64,000 bases of DNA from assembly GCF_004347735.1 (NCBI RefSeq), contig NZ_SLTI01000007.1, forward strand, positions 248,001 to 312,000. The letters are read 5' to 3'. Below, in pieces: positions 36,381-45,349 of this stretch; positions within the stretch are counted from its first letter, which is position 1, and the number at the start of each line of letters is the position of its first letter. A program made the translations under genes and the position numbers. The notes beneath the pieces are model-generated. The model was not told the DNA's origin. It searched no databases and worked only from the letters and a program-made list of their open reading frames with translations. The stretch is from Sulfuricurvum sp. IAE1. Its GTDB lineage: Bacteria > Campylobacterota > Campylobacteria > Campylobacterales > Sulfurimonadaceae.

Positions 36381-37259
36381 ATGAGCAAAGCCGGATTCGT
36401 AGCTCTAGTAGGCCGTCCGAACGCGGGAAAAAGCACCATGATGAACTGGCTTTTGGGCGAAAAGATCGCCCTGGTAAGCCAAAAAGCCAATGCGACCCGA
36501 AAACGCTCGAACGCGATTGTCATGCACCACGACGACCAGATCATTTTCGTCGACACTCCCGGACTGCACCAGGCCGAAAAACTACTCAACCAATACATGC
36601 TCGAAGAAGCGCTCAAAGCGATCGGTGACTGCGATCTGATCGTCTATCTGGCCCCCGCTTCGGATAAAACGAGCCATTACGAAAAATTTCTCGAACTCAA
36701 TGCGCAAAAACGTAAACACATCATCGTCCTGAGCAAAATCGATCAGGTGCCTCAGGCCGAACTCCTCAAAAAAATCGGCGAATACAACCGTTTCAGCGAC
36801 CGTTTCGAAGCGCTGATTCCGATGTCGGTAACCAAAAACGTGGGCAAAAACGATCTGCTCGACACCATCGTCAAACACCTCGAAGAATCTCCCTACCTCT
36901 ACGATCCTGATAACCTCACAACGGAGATGATGCGGGATATCTACAAAGAGTTCGTCCGCGAAGCGATCTTCGACAATATCAGTGACGAAATCCCTTACGA
37001 ATCGGACGTCATGATCGACAAGATCGACGAAGAAGGTCCGATCGAACACATCCGCGCGACCATCATCGTCGAAAAAGAGACCCAAAAAGGGATCATCATC
37101 GGCAAAGGGGGAAGCGCCATCAAACGGATCGGCCGCAGTGCCCGTGAAAAAATCGAACGCCTCGCCGGACGGCCCGTCTATCTCGATCTCTTCGTATCGG
37201 TAAAAAAGGGATGGAGTTCGGATAAAAAAACTTTGAGTGATTTGGGATACGAATGGTAA
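36381..37259 (+). CDS. era: GTPase Era
   Basis: Era binds the 3' end of 16S rRNA and couples 30S maturation to cell cycle. G1 VGRPNAGKSTMMNWL, G3 FVDTPGLHQAEK and G4 VLSKID are present, and a C-terminal KH domain contains KGIIIGKGGSAIKRIGRSAREKIE. At 292 aa it has the usual length. It overlaps the csd6 start by seven bases, as part of the same transcript. Confidence 0.97.
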   Translation: MSKAGFVALVGRPNAGKSTMMNWLLGEKIALVSQKANATRKRSNAIVMHHDDQIIFVDTPGLHQAEKLLNQYMLEEALKAIGDCDLIVYLAPASDKTSHYEKFLELNAQKRKHIIVLSKIDQVPQAELLKKIGEYNRFSDRFEALIPMSVTKNVGKNDLLDTIVKHLEESPYLYDPDNLTTEMMRDIYKEFVREAIFDNISDEIPYESDVMIDKIDEEGPIEHIRATIIVEKETQKGIIIGKGGSAIKRIGRSAREKIERLAGRPVYLDLFVSVKKGWSSDKKTLSDLGYEW

Positions 37260-38206
37260 AAATTCTTGCATCGGTTATAGTATCGTCGGGGTTGCTGTTC
37301 TCTGCCGAAGTGATTACGCTCTACAAAAGCGGCGGTAAAAAACTGATCGAAAAAGAGACCCTGAGCACCTCGTACTGGTCGGGAGACGTCAACCGTAAAG
37401 ACCTCCGTTTCGGCTATTTCGAGCGGGCTTTTTCCCTCCTCTCGTGCAACAAGGAAAAAGGGGTGCTCGAACTCTACGCCCCCGATGCCCAGAAACGTTT
37501 TTCCCTTAAAAAACGTTACGGTGCCCTTACCGGCAAATACGCGGGGGACAAAATGGTCGAAGGAGACCTTCGGACCCCCATCGGGATTTATAACCTCGTC
37601 CAGAAGAAAAAAACGGTCGATCCGTTTTACGGACCGATGGCGTTTGTCACATCCTATCCAAATCTCTACGACCGTATCCGCGGCAAAAACGGTTCGGGGA
37701 TCTGGGTCCACGGCGTTCCCCTCAGCGGCACCCGCGAATCGTTTACCCGTGGGTGTATCGCGATCAACAACAACGACCTGATTCAGCTCGACCGCAGCAT
37801 CAATCCCGCCGACACCCTGCTCATTATCGATTCGGCACCCAAAAAGCCTGTCGAACCCGCGGCATATTCGGCGATACTCGCGGGACTGCACCAATGGAAA
37901 TACGCCTGGACCTACAATGATCTCGAAAGCTATCTCTCTTTTTACGACCCTTCGTTCAAACGTTTTGACGGAATGGGGCTATCGCAGTTCAAATCATTTA
38001 AAGAACGGATTTTTGCGAAAAACGAAGTCAAAACGATCACGTTCAATAATATCAATATCATCCCCTACCCAGGGGAAAAACGGAATCTCTTCCTTGTCAC
38101 GTTCGATCAGGTTTACGTCAGCGACAGCCACCGTTTTGAGGGGGAAAAATCGTTGCTGGTCGCCCTTAAAGGAGATAAAACCATCTCTATCCTGACCGAA
38201 GAATAA
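37253..38206 (+). CDS. csd6: Csd6-type L,D-carboxypeptidase (YkuD + NTF2-like)
   Basis: Csd6 of H. pylori and Pgp2 of C. jejuni trim peptidoglycan tetrapeptides to tripeptides and are needed for helical shape. This 317-residue protein has an N-terminal export signal (ILASVIVSSGLLFSAE), a YkuD catalytic domain with DLRTPIGIYNL, WVHGVPL (His153) and TRGCIAI (Cys168), and a C-terminal domain from about residue 205 (ILAGLHQWKYAWTYNDLESYLSFYD), which is the NTF2-like fold of Csd6. It follows era as in H. pylori (HP0517-HP0518), which supports the assignment. The gene for the next step, csd4, follows. Confidence 0.88.
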   Translation: MVKILASVIVSSGLLFSAEVITLYKSGGKKLIEKETLSTSYWSGDVNRKDLRFGYFERAFSLLSCNKEKGVLELYAPDAQKRFSLKKRYGALTGKYAGDKMVEGDLRTPIGIYNLVQKKKTVDPFYGPMAFVTSYPNLYDRIRGKNGSGIWVHGVPLSGTRESFTRGCIAINNNDLIQLDRSINPADTLLIIDSAPKKPVEPAAYSAILAGLHQWKYAWTYNDLESYLSFYDPSFKRFDGMGLSQFKSFKERIFAKNEVKTITFNNINIIPYPGEKRNLFLVTFDQVYVSDSHRFEGEKSLLVALKGDKTISILTEE

Positions 38207-38209
38207 TCG

Positions 38210-39499
38210 ATGCGACTTCTCGCCTTCGCATTTTTGGTCTCCCTCGGATTGCATGCGTCTCCATTCTCTCTCATCAAAAAAGAAACCCGAACGCCGAATA
38301 CCCAGACGCTACTGGTCATCGGGGGGATTCACGGGAACGAACCCGGAAGTTATTTCGCCGGCGCAATCCTTTCCGAACACTATCGGATCACCAAAGGGAA
38401 TCTGTGGATTATTCCGGATTTAAACCGACAAAGCATCCAGGAAAACAATCGCGGAATCAACGGCGATCTTAACCGTAAGTTTGCCGACATCTCTCCCGAC
38501 GATCCGGACTATGAAATCGTCAGAGAAGTCCAGAAAATCATCGTCAGCCCCGAAGTGGGACTGATTCTCAACCTTCACGACGGACACGGCTTTTACCGGA
38601 AAAAATACCTCAATACGATTTTCAATCCCAATGCATGGGGGCAGACGTGCGTCATCGACCAGCAATCGCTCGACCACGACCATCCTTTCGGCCATCTCGA
38701 CCACATCGCGACCCAAGTGAGCCGAACCCTCAACGGAGGGCTGATCGAGGACCACCATTTCTTCGATGTTCGCAACACAAATACGCGCTTTGACGACGAA
38801 GCGATGCGCCATTCGCTAACCTATTACGCCGTTACGAACCACAAACCGGCGTTTGCTATTGAAACAAGCAAACATCTCCCTACCCTTCACCACAAAGTTT
38901 TTTATCAGCTGCGGGCCATCGAATGTTATATGGAGCTGATGGGGATCGAATTCGAGCGATCATTCAGTCTTGAGCCCGAAGCCATCCGGAATCTACTCGA
39001 ATTGCGTGGAAATTTAACTATTAATAACAATTTTTATCTAAAAATGGAAAATTTAAGAAACAGTTTAAGTTTCATTCCGCTAAAATCAGGACGAAACGAT
39101 TTTAAATTTTCCCATCCGTTGGGAAGTGTACGAAAAAACAAGAGTCACTACGATCTTTTTATCGGGAACCGGAAAATCGCTTCTCTGCTCCCGAACTATG
39201 CGGCAAACGACGACTGTATCAACGAAGTGAGCGTACAAGCTGACGGACAACAAAAAACATTATCTGTTGCTACAGATTTTTTTGTAACGGACGATTTTAA
39301 GGTCGTCAACCATAATCCCGGCATACGGCTTAACGTCATCGGTTTTACCGCGCGTGGGGTGAGAGACGAAAGCAACCTGCGCATACGGCGGGAAGATTTG
39401 GATACTAATTATTCCGTCGATACTTCCAAAAAGAGCTATCGGCTGGAGTTTTATCGGGAAAACCGTTTTTGCGGGATGGTCCTTGTACATTTTAAATAG
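38210..39499 (+). CDS. csd4: Csd4/Pgp1-type D,L-carboxypeptidase
   Basis: Csd4 (H. pylori) and Pgp1 (C. jejuni) cut tripeptides to dipeptides in peptidoglycan and set helical shape. The 429-residue protein has a signal peptide (AFAFLVSLGLHA) and an M14-like fold with zinc ligands in GGIHGNEPGS (His41, Glu44) and LILNLHDGHG (His123/126). As I recall, H. pylori Csd4 has an unusual Gln at the first zinc position; this protein has the standard His. After the catalytic domain comes a beta-rich region (~220-429). The ATG is three bases after csd6. Having csd6 and csd4 side by side differs from H. pylori, where they are apart. Confidence 0.87.
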   Translation: MRLLAFAFLVSLGLHASPFSLIKKETRTPNTQTLLVIGGIHGNEPGSYFAGAILSEHYRITKGNLWIIPDLNRQSIQENNRGINGDLNRKFADISPDDPDYEIVREVQKIIVSPEVGLILNLHDGHGFYRKKYLNTIFNPNAWGQTCVIDQQSLDHDHPFGHLDHIATQVSRTLNGGLIEDHHFFDVRNTNTRFDDEAMRHSLTYYAVTNHKPAFAIETSKHLPTLHHKVFYQLRAIECYMELMGIEFERSFSLEPEAIRNLLELRGNLTINNNFYLKMENLRNSLSFIPLKSGRNDFKFSHPLGSVRKNKSHYDLFIGNRKIASLLPNYAANDDCINEVSVQADGQQKTLSVATDFFVTDDFKVVNHNPGIRLNVIGFTARGVRDESNLRIRREDLDTNYSVDTSKKSYRLEFYRENRFCGMVLVHFK

Positions 39500-39511
39500 G
39501 ATAAACAGAGG

Positions 39512-41053
39512 ATGAGTAAAAGCAAGCAGCAGACTTATTCGACCATCGTTTCGACCAACCCCTACAAGGGCGACTGGTACGTTGGTACGTTCAACACGAT
39601 CTCGAAAACGACTTCACCCTCTTTTTCAAAAGAACAGTATGCCGTCTCCTTTCTGAACACCAAAGGGTTTATCTATACCCTCGTGGGTATCAGCAAAAAT
39701 ATCCCCGACGAGGACATCTATGATGCCCTGGAGACGAAAGTCTACGAAGACCTGGCGCTGGACATGGCGATCGAATACCATATCAAGCACATCGAAGCGC
39801 CGCAACGCGGGAGTGAATCGGAACGTTTTTTTCACACGTTCGTCGTCGATCCTCTGACTCTGGAACAGGAATTCGCGGGTGTCGTCGGCGAAATCAAATA
39901 CGTTGACCAGATCGTCCCCGTTCCGTTGCTGCTCAAATCGCTCTACGTCAAAGACCTGATCGAAACTTCCGACATCCACTGTTTTATCTATTTTCAGGAA
40001 AATGACGCCTTTTTCTGTATCTACAACGAGCAGCAGTTCGTCTATGCCAAATCGTTGAAGTATTCGCTCAAACAGATGCACGAACGCTTCTGCGAACTTC
40101 TCGGTGAACAGATCGACTTGATGCAGTTTGAGCGGATGCTTGTCGAAGAGGGACTTAACGCCTCCCATCCCGAATATCAGAAAAATCTGATCAAACTCTT
40201 CGGAGAAATTTTCCTGCACGTCAGCGACGTCATGACCTACGCCAAACGGGCTTACGACATCCAAAAATTCGATCAGATTTTCATCGGTACTGGGGCCGGA
40301 AGCGTCAGCGGCCTCGACGAATACGCACAAACCTATCTTGGGATCCGGACCTCGCCTTTCGATTTCAATTACGGCTTCAACACGGGCGGATCGCGGGTCG
40401 ATCAGATTCACCAGCTGATGCACCTCTACGGACGAATGGATGCCGATGAACGCTACGAGTGTAACTTCACCATTTTCCACCGTCCTCCCCCCTTCACACA
40501 GCGAGACAGCGGAAAAATGATTCTCGTCACCGCGGCTTCCCTCACCGCCGCACTCCTTTACCCCGGCGTGTATTGGGGGCTTTCGTACGTCGAAGAGTTC
40601 CGGCATGCCTTCCTCAGTAAAGAATACGAACAGGTCCATATCGAGAAAATGACCCGGGAAGCGACAATCAATTTGAAAATGGCCAACCGCAACGCGGCCG
40701 AAACGCTTCTCAACGAACAAAAAACGGCATATCAGCAAAAGCAGGACACCTTGGTGCAGGTCCACGACAAAAAAGTCAATTACCCGATGAAAGCCAAGAT
40801 CATGGCCGACTTCACCCGTAGTTTCAACCAGTATCGCGTACAGCTCAAAAACGCTTCCTACACCGAAGATCAAAACGGAACGCAGAAAGTCTTTACGTTC
40901 GGCTTGGTTTCACCCTCGACCCAAAATATCACGGCGCTCCTCAAACATCTCACCGATGCCAAACGGGACAAATACGACTTCGAGCTGAAACTGATCTCGT
41001 TTAACGAGGAAGAAAAGTCCTATCTCGGCGAACTCAAGGCGGTAATCAAATGA
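39512..41053 (+). CDS. PilM/PilN-like fusion protein of DNA-uptake/T2SS-like assembly
   Basis: This 513-residue protein appears to join two type IV pilus assembly parts. The first ~330 residues are cytoplasmic, with IFIGTGAGSVSGLDEYAQTYLGI resembling the late ASKHA/PilM motif. A single membrane helix lies at about 336-358 (LVTAASLTAALLYPGVYW), then a coiled coil to about 420 and a C-terminal PilN-like domain (VFTFGLVSPSTQNITALLKHL). The next genes encode PilO- and PilP-like proteins, so this is the inner-membrane platform. C. jejuni has a similar set upstream of ctsR. It is 12 bases after csd4. Fusion status is from pattern recognition only. Confidence 0.75.
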   Translation: MSKSKQQTYSTIVSTNPYKGDWYVGTFNTISKTTSPSFSKEQYAVSFLNTKGFIYTLVGISKNIPDEDIYDALETKVYEDLALDMAIEYHIKHIEAPQRGSESERFFHTFVVDPLTLEQEFAGVVGEIKYVDQIVPVPLLLKSLYVKDLIETSDIHCFIYFQENDAFFCIYNEQQFVYAKSLKYSLKQMHERFCELLGEQIDLMQFERMLVEEGLNASHPEYQKNLIKLFGEIFLHVSDVMTYAKRAYDIQKFDQIFIGTGAGSVSGLDEYAQTYLGIRTSPFDFNYGFNTGGSRVDQIHQLMHLYGRMDADERYECNFTIFHRPPPFTQRDSGKMILVTAASLTAALLYPGVYWGLSYVEEFRHAFLSKEYEQVHIEKMTREATINLKMANRNAAETLLNEQKTAYQQKQDTLVQVHDKKVNYPMKAKIMADFTRSFNQYRVQLKNASYTEDQNGTQKVFTFGLVSPSTQNITALLKHLTDAKRDKYDFELKLISFNEEEKSYLGELKAVIK

Positions 41054-41685
41054 AGTTCAATATCGAAGACTACCTCTACGCGCTCGACCACTCCCTGGCG
41101 CGAAAAAGCGAACGCGACAAGATGATGCTTTTCATCATGATTTTCGCATCGCTGTTCGCATTTTCGTATCTCTTTTTGTGGGAAAGTTCCGAGGCAAGCT
41201 TCAACGTTTCCCACGAAAAAGCGGTCAAGGTCGAAAATGATCTGAACGTCGACAAACAATACCTCGCGGCGAATCCTCCCGAGCGGATCAAACAAATCGA
41301 GCAGGAAACAATCGAAATCGAACGCCAGCACGCGCTCTATATCCAGTACAATGATTACATAAAGCAGCAGCTTGAACAAATTTCTTCCCTCTACTACGAT
41401 GAAAAAGTATGGGGGGCGTATCTTGATTCCGTATCGCGATACGCCAGAGCCTACAATGTAAAACTGGCCAAATTCGGCAATACGCTCCAGACCGACAAAA
41501 GTTCGTTCGGGCATGTTCTTGACATCAACATCTCTTCCGAAGGGCCTTATAAAAACACCCTTAAATTCGTCAACGCACTCGAACAGAGCTTTCTCGTCGT
41601 CGACCTCCACGATTTCAACCTGAGTGCCGAAGAGAAGCTCAAAGGGAATCTGAATATCTCGGTATGGGGGATTGTACGCCAATGA
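41050..41685 (+). CDS. PilO-like inner membrane assembly protein
   Basis: The 211-residue protein has a short cytoplasmic start, one membrane helix (MLFIMIFASLFAFSYLFLWES, about 26-46), a coiled coil with KIEQETIEIERQ-type heptads, and a periplasmic domain with GHVLDINISSEGPYKNTLKFVNALEQSFLVVDLHDFNLS, which resembles PilO/GspM ferredoxin-like folds. It overlaps the PilMN-like gene by four bases and the PilP-like gene by four, so the three are coupled. PilO partners with PilN and PilP in type IV pili and transformation systems. Confidence 0.72.
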   Translation: MKFNIEDYLYALDHSLARKSERDKMMLFIMIFASLFAFSYLFLWESSEASFNVSHEKAVKVENDLNVDKQYLAANPPERIKQIEQETIEIERQHALYIQYNDYIKQQLEQISSLYYDEKVWGAYLDSVSRYARAYNVKLAKFGNTLQTDKSSFGHVLDINISSEGPYKNTLKFVNALEQSFLVVDLHDFNLSAEEKLKGNLNISVWGIVRQ

Positions 41686-42197
41686 GACCGTTTATCTTCT
41701 TGGGATTACTGAGCGCCCTGACGCTGCAAGCAGCCCTCACGACCGCCTCCCCTGCAGCCGCCTCACCCCTCGTGCCGGCACCGCAACAAGACAAGGAGCT
41801 GGCGTGGGTTGACGAGCAGATCCGCTCGATCCTCCCCGCAAGGGTCGGAATCTCGGACAGCTTCATCAATTCCCTGCGTGATCCGGTCAAACTCAAAAAA
41901 CCGGCAGCTACGGCAACCCCGTTACAAGGCGGCAACAAGCTCCTGCCTCCTCCGAAACTGGGAAGTACCCTTACTCCGCCGCCGCCGCAAATCGTCGAAG
42001 AACCGCTGCGGTTGATGGCGCTGATGAACCAATCGGCCCTGATCAGCGGAAAATGGTATCGCGCCGGTGAAAACGTACGCGGATACACTCTCAGCGAGAT
42101 CAAACCCTCTTCGGTACTGCTGACAGGGAAAAAAGCCCAAAAGCTGATCTTGTTTTTGACAAAACAAAACAACAATATTAAAATTAACACCAAATAG
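41682..42197 (+). CDS. ctsR: PilP/CtsR-like periplasmic protein
   Basis: The start is ATG 41682, in an ATGA overlap. The product is 171 aa, with a signal peptide (PFIFLGLLSALTLQAAL), a Pro/Ala-rich linker and a C-terminal small beta-domain (LRLMALMNQSALISGKWYRAGENVRGYTLSEIKPSSVLL), which fits the PilP/GspC homology region that touches the secretin. In C. jejuni the gene before the secretin ctsD is ctsR, needed for natural transformation. The symbol is by position and general architecture; sequence identity was not measured. Confidence 0.7.
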   Translation: MRPFIFLGLLSALTLQAALTTASPAAASPLVPAPQQDKELAWVDEQIRSILPARVGISDSFINSLRDPVKLKKPAATATPLQGGNKLLPPPKLGSTLTPPPPQIVEEPLRLMALMNQSALISGKWYRAGENVRGYTLSEIKPSSVLLTGKKAQKLILFLTKQNNNIKINTK

Positions 42198-42206
42198 GAA
42201 AGTATC

Positions 42207-43808
42207 ATGACATCCGTAATCAAACACCATGCACGCGCGTTAATGTTATCCGGTCTTGCGGCTGCCCTCCTCTCCTCCACCGCATTACAGGCGGACTGTA
42301 CCTATGAACTTTTCAATATCTCTTCGGTCAAAGGGACGACCGTCGGCGAATTCGTCGATCAACTGAGCGAAGAGTGCGGGATGAGCGTCATCGTCGCCGA
42401 TCCCGAAGCGGAAAAAGTCCTTGCCAAGGCGATGAACAAAACCTTCCTGAAAAACCTCACCATCAATGAAGTGCTTGATCTTATCATCAAGGAAAACGAT
42501 CTGCAGTACACCCTCCAAAACAACGTCCTGAAAATTTCGTACCTGCAGACGAAAACCTATGCGATCGACTACATCATCTCCGAACGCCGAGGAACCGGCA
42601 GCGCCAACATTACCCTCAGCTCCAATACCGGATCAGCCCAAAGTACAACAGGAACGTCATCCGCTTCGTCTTCATCTTCGTCCGGCGGAAGCACGAATCA
42701 GTCAAAAAGCAGCACATCGTCCGAATCGGGAATAAAAATCACGTCTAACGACGAAGTTCTGTTCTGGGAAACGCTTGACAAAGAGCTTGAAAGCATTTTG
42801 AACCGCCCTGAAGACACTTATACCGCCAAAACACCGATGATCAATAAAAACGCCGGTCTTATCACCGTCACCGCTACGGGCGCGCAGCACAAGCGTCTTG
42901 ACGCCTATTTGAACGATCTTGAAAAAAAGATGCAGACACAGGTCCTCATTGACGTCAAAATGTACAGTGTCGTTTTCAGTGACGCCTCGTCGACCGGTAT
43001 CGACTGGTCCCAGCTATACGCGTTGCAGAATATCAAACTCGGGTTCGATTACGTCAGCAAAAACAACCTGGTCGAATATACCAACGACGGGGATCTGCTC
43101 GGAACGACCTCCTTTACCACGATGGGCCAGCAGGCGGTAAACAACGCCCACGCGTTTCAATTATCCGCTAAAGGGAGTCTGAACGAAGTGATCAAATTCC
43201 TCAAAACGCAAGGCGATGTCTATGCCATTTCAAACCCGAAAGTGATGACCCTCAACAATCAGCCGGCGCTGATTACCGCCGGGACGGAGCTCTTTTATAA
43301 AACATCGCAATCCAATACTCTTGCCGGAGGTTCAACCGGAACAACATCCCAAACCGAAATCGTCAGTTCGGTTTTCTCCGGCGTTTTGCTCGATATTACC
43401 CCCGAAATTGCCAAAGACGGTACGATCACCTTACGGATCAACCCTTCTATTTCGGAAGTGGCAAGCGATATTTCAGCAAACAATGCCGATCGTAAAATGC
43501 CGCCCGACCTGAGCCGCCGCCAGCTCTCGTCGGTCATTTCGGTCAAAGACGGCAACCGGGTCATCCTAGGAGGACTCATCAATACCAAAAACGTCAATGA
43601 TACCAACAAAGTTCCGCTGCTGGGCGACATTCCCGTCCTCGGTCATCTGTTCAAACGCGAGGGAATCACGAAGCAGACCGAAGAGATCGTTATCATCATC
43701 GAACCGCACATCGTCAAAAAAGAGTCCGACAAACTGAGCCTGAGCGATTTGGGCTACACCCGTCTGGGGAATAAAATCGAAGAAGAAGCGAAGCAGGACA
43801 CCAAATAA
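42207..43808 (+). CDS. ctsD: Secretin CtsD/MshL type
   Basis: This outer-membrane secretin has a signal peptide (residues ~10-29), an STN/N0 domain (FNISSVKGTTVGEFVDQLSEECG), a Ser/Thr/Gly linker at about 128-177, an N1 region and the secretin core from about 230 with ISNPKVMTLNNQPALITAG, and VPLLGDIPVLGHLFKREG, the membrane-embedding signature. No lipobox is seen. Such channels let pili, substrates or DNA cross the outer membrane. The gene lies where C. jejuni ctsD (Cj1474c) does, between ctsR and ctsP. The Ser-rich linker makes it look like the MSHA-type secretin MshL. Confidence 0.88.
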   Translation: MTSVIKHHARALMLSGLAAALLSSTALQADCTYELFNISSVKGTTVGEFVDQLSEECGMSVIVADPEAEKVLAKAMNKTFLKNLTINEVLDLIIKENDLQYTLQNNVLKISYLQTKTYAIDYIISERRGTGSANITLSSNTGSAQSTTGTSSASSSSSSGGSTNQSKSSTSSESGIKITSNDEVLFWETLDKELESILNRPEDTYTAKTPMINKNAGLITVTATGAQHKRLDAYLNDLEKKMQTQVLIDVKMYSVVFSDASSTGIDWSQLYALQNIKLGFDYVSKNNLVEYTNDGDLLGTTSFTTMGQQAVNNAHAFQLSAKGSLNEVIKFLKTQGDVYAISNPKVMTLNNQPALITAGTELFYKTSQSNTLAGGSTGTTSQTEIVSSVFSGVLLDITPEIAKDGTITLRINPSISEVASDISANNADRKMPPDLSRRQLSSVISVKDGNRVILGGLINTKNVNDTNKVPLLGDIPVLGHLFKREGITKQTEEIVIIIEPHIVKKESDKLSLSDLGYTRLGNKIEEEAKQDTK

Positions 43809-43812
43809 GGAA

Positions 43813-44625
43813 ATGGTAGAAAACTCCCTTTTCTCAAAACCGCGCGATCTGTTTCTCGACGTCGTCAACGCCAGGGACTACGTCCAGATCGACAGCGTCT
43901 CGCATATGTACCAATCCCTCAAAAACTCGGTCGAAAAACCGCTCAAGATGATTCTCCTTTACGGAAAACCGGGGACGGGGAAAAGTATGCTCCTGCACAA
44001 GCTCCATTACGATCTTTCCAAACATCAGAAAGTATTCATGGTCGAAACCCCGATTATCGAGGAAGAAGATTTTTTGCGCGTTCTCGCACAACAGATTTTC
44101 GGACATTCTCCCAGAGAAGGGATCTCCCTGAACCGTTTCCTTGAAATCGCCAGCGCCCTTTCGCTGCCGAACGTCCCGATCGTATTACTGGACGAAGCGC
44201 AGCTGTATTCGGCTTCGCTGATGGAGAAGATCCGTCTCATTTCCGACGCCCGCGCCGTGAAATTTGTCATCACCCTCCACAAAACGGACAAAGAGGACGT
44301 CATCGCCAAAGAGCATTTCCAGACCCGTATCTGGGAGAGCATCGAACTCAAAAACGCGACTCCCGAAGAGCTGAAAGTGTACGTCCAGAAAAAACTTCTC
44401 AAAGCCAACTGCTTCGATGTCGCCAACATGTTCAACGACAAAAACATGAAGCTTATCGCTTCACTGACGCGGGGGAACTACCGGGAGACGAACAAACTCC
44501 TGTTTTCCCTCTTCGGCCTGTATTGCTGGTACGAAGAAAATCACCCTTCCGCCATCGGCTACAATGCACTCAAACCCAAATGGATCGAAATGGCCGCGAT
44601 CCACACAGGACTGATCCGTGCTTGA
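43813..44625 (+). CDS. ctsP: ExeA/MshM-type AAA ATPase, CtsP-like
   Basis: The 270-residue protein is an AAA+ ATPase of the GspA/ExeA type, with Walker A YGKPGTGKSMLLHKL and Walker B IVLLDEAQLYSASLMEKIRLI. It lacks the C-terminal peptidoglycan-binding domain of ExeA and a membrane helix. C. jejuni CtsP (Cj1473c) is the same kind of Walker-box protein and works with the inner-membrane protein CtsX in transformation. It starts five bases after the secretin gene and overlaps the TPR gene by eight bases, which begins with GTG. Confidence 0.85.
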   Translation: MVENSLFSKPRDLFLDVVNARDYVQIDSVSHMYQSLKNSVEKPLKMILLYGKPGTGKSMLLHKLHYDLSKHQKVFMVETPIIEEEDFLRVLAQQIFGHSPREGISLNRFLEIASALSLPNVPIVLLDEAQLYSASLMEKIRLISDARAVKFVITLHKTDKEDVIAKEHFQTRIWESIELKNATPEELKVYVQKKLLKANCFDVANMFNDKNMKLIASLTRGNYRETNKLLFSLFGLYCWYEENHPSAIGYNALKPKWIEMAAIHTGLIRA

Positions 44626-45349
44626 TATCCGCGATCTCGAACGGCGCTGGCTGAAATACAAACTCAAACGCTATCTCCCCTATACGGCGGCGGCATTGGT
44701 CGTTCTGGGAGGAGTCGTCATGTTCCTCCTCCCCACCCGCGAGGATTCCCTCTCTTCTGTCGCAGAATCGAACGGTTCTGAGCGATCGTTATTGCCTTCC
44801 TCTTCAAGAGCAGACCTCAACACCACCGTGCTCGAACCTTCCATGGAATTCGTCGAAACATTCCAGGGGCCGCTTGCCGCACACCCCGCACAAGCCGCCG
44901 CAGCTCCACGACTTCCGGCTCAGTCATCCCTTCCTCCACCGAAAATCCTTGAAATGCCCGAACCGCCGCAAACCGTTGGTTCGAGCCCGAAACCGGCCGT
45001 AGCGGGCGCTCAGGGCGAGCGGGGACTGCTCATCAACCGTAATGAGAGTAAAACCGATATCGAAGAACTCCAAAATCGCTTCAAGGAGACGTCCAACGCC
45101 AATCTCGGCCTCTACATAGCCAAATACCATTACGATCGGGGCAACTATGCCGAAGCGTATAACTATGCGCTCAAAACGAATGCGATCAACAGCCGGATCG
45201 AGGAGAGCTGGCTGCTGTTTTCAAAGGCGCTTGTCAAACTCGGGCGAACCGAACAGGCGAAAAAGACCCTCCAGCTGTATGTCCAGCAATCCGATTCGGA
45301 TGCGGCCAAAGCGTTGCTCAATTCCATCGAGAAAGGGGCTTTTAAATGA
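44618..45349 (+). CDS. MshN-like membrane-anchored TPR protein
   Basis: GTG 44618 starts this 243-residue protein inside the end of the ATPase gene. It has one membrane helix near the N-terminus (LPYTAAALVVLGGVVMFLLP, about 19-38), a Pro/Ala/Ser-rich periplasmic linker (~70-140), and C-terminal TPR-like helices (LGLYIAKYHYDRGNYAEAYNYALKTNAINS, SWLLFSKALVKLGRTEQAKKTLQLY). MshN of MSHA pili has this layout. By position it corresponds to C. jejuni ctsX (Cj1472c), but I could not confirm similarity, so no symbol is given. Confidence 0.75.
   Translation: MLDIRDLERRWLKYKLKRYLPYTAAALVVLGGVVMFLLPTREDSLSSVAESNGSERSLLPSSSRADLNTTVLEPSMEFVETFQGPLAAHPAQAAAAPRLPAQSSLPPPKILEMPEPPQTVGSSPKPAVAGAQGERGLLINRNESKTDIEELQNRFKETSNANLGLYIAKYHYDRGNYAEAYNYALKTNAINSRIEESWLLFSKALVKLGRTEQAKKTLQLYVQQSDSDAAKALLNSIEKGAFK

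Noticed and set aside
39626..40873. 415-codon open frame on the minus strand
   Set aside because: Antisense shadow of the PilMN-like gene; lacks ribosome site, domains or neighbours in its direction.
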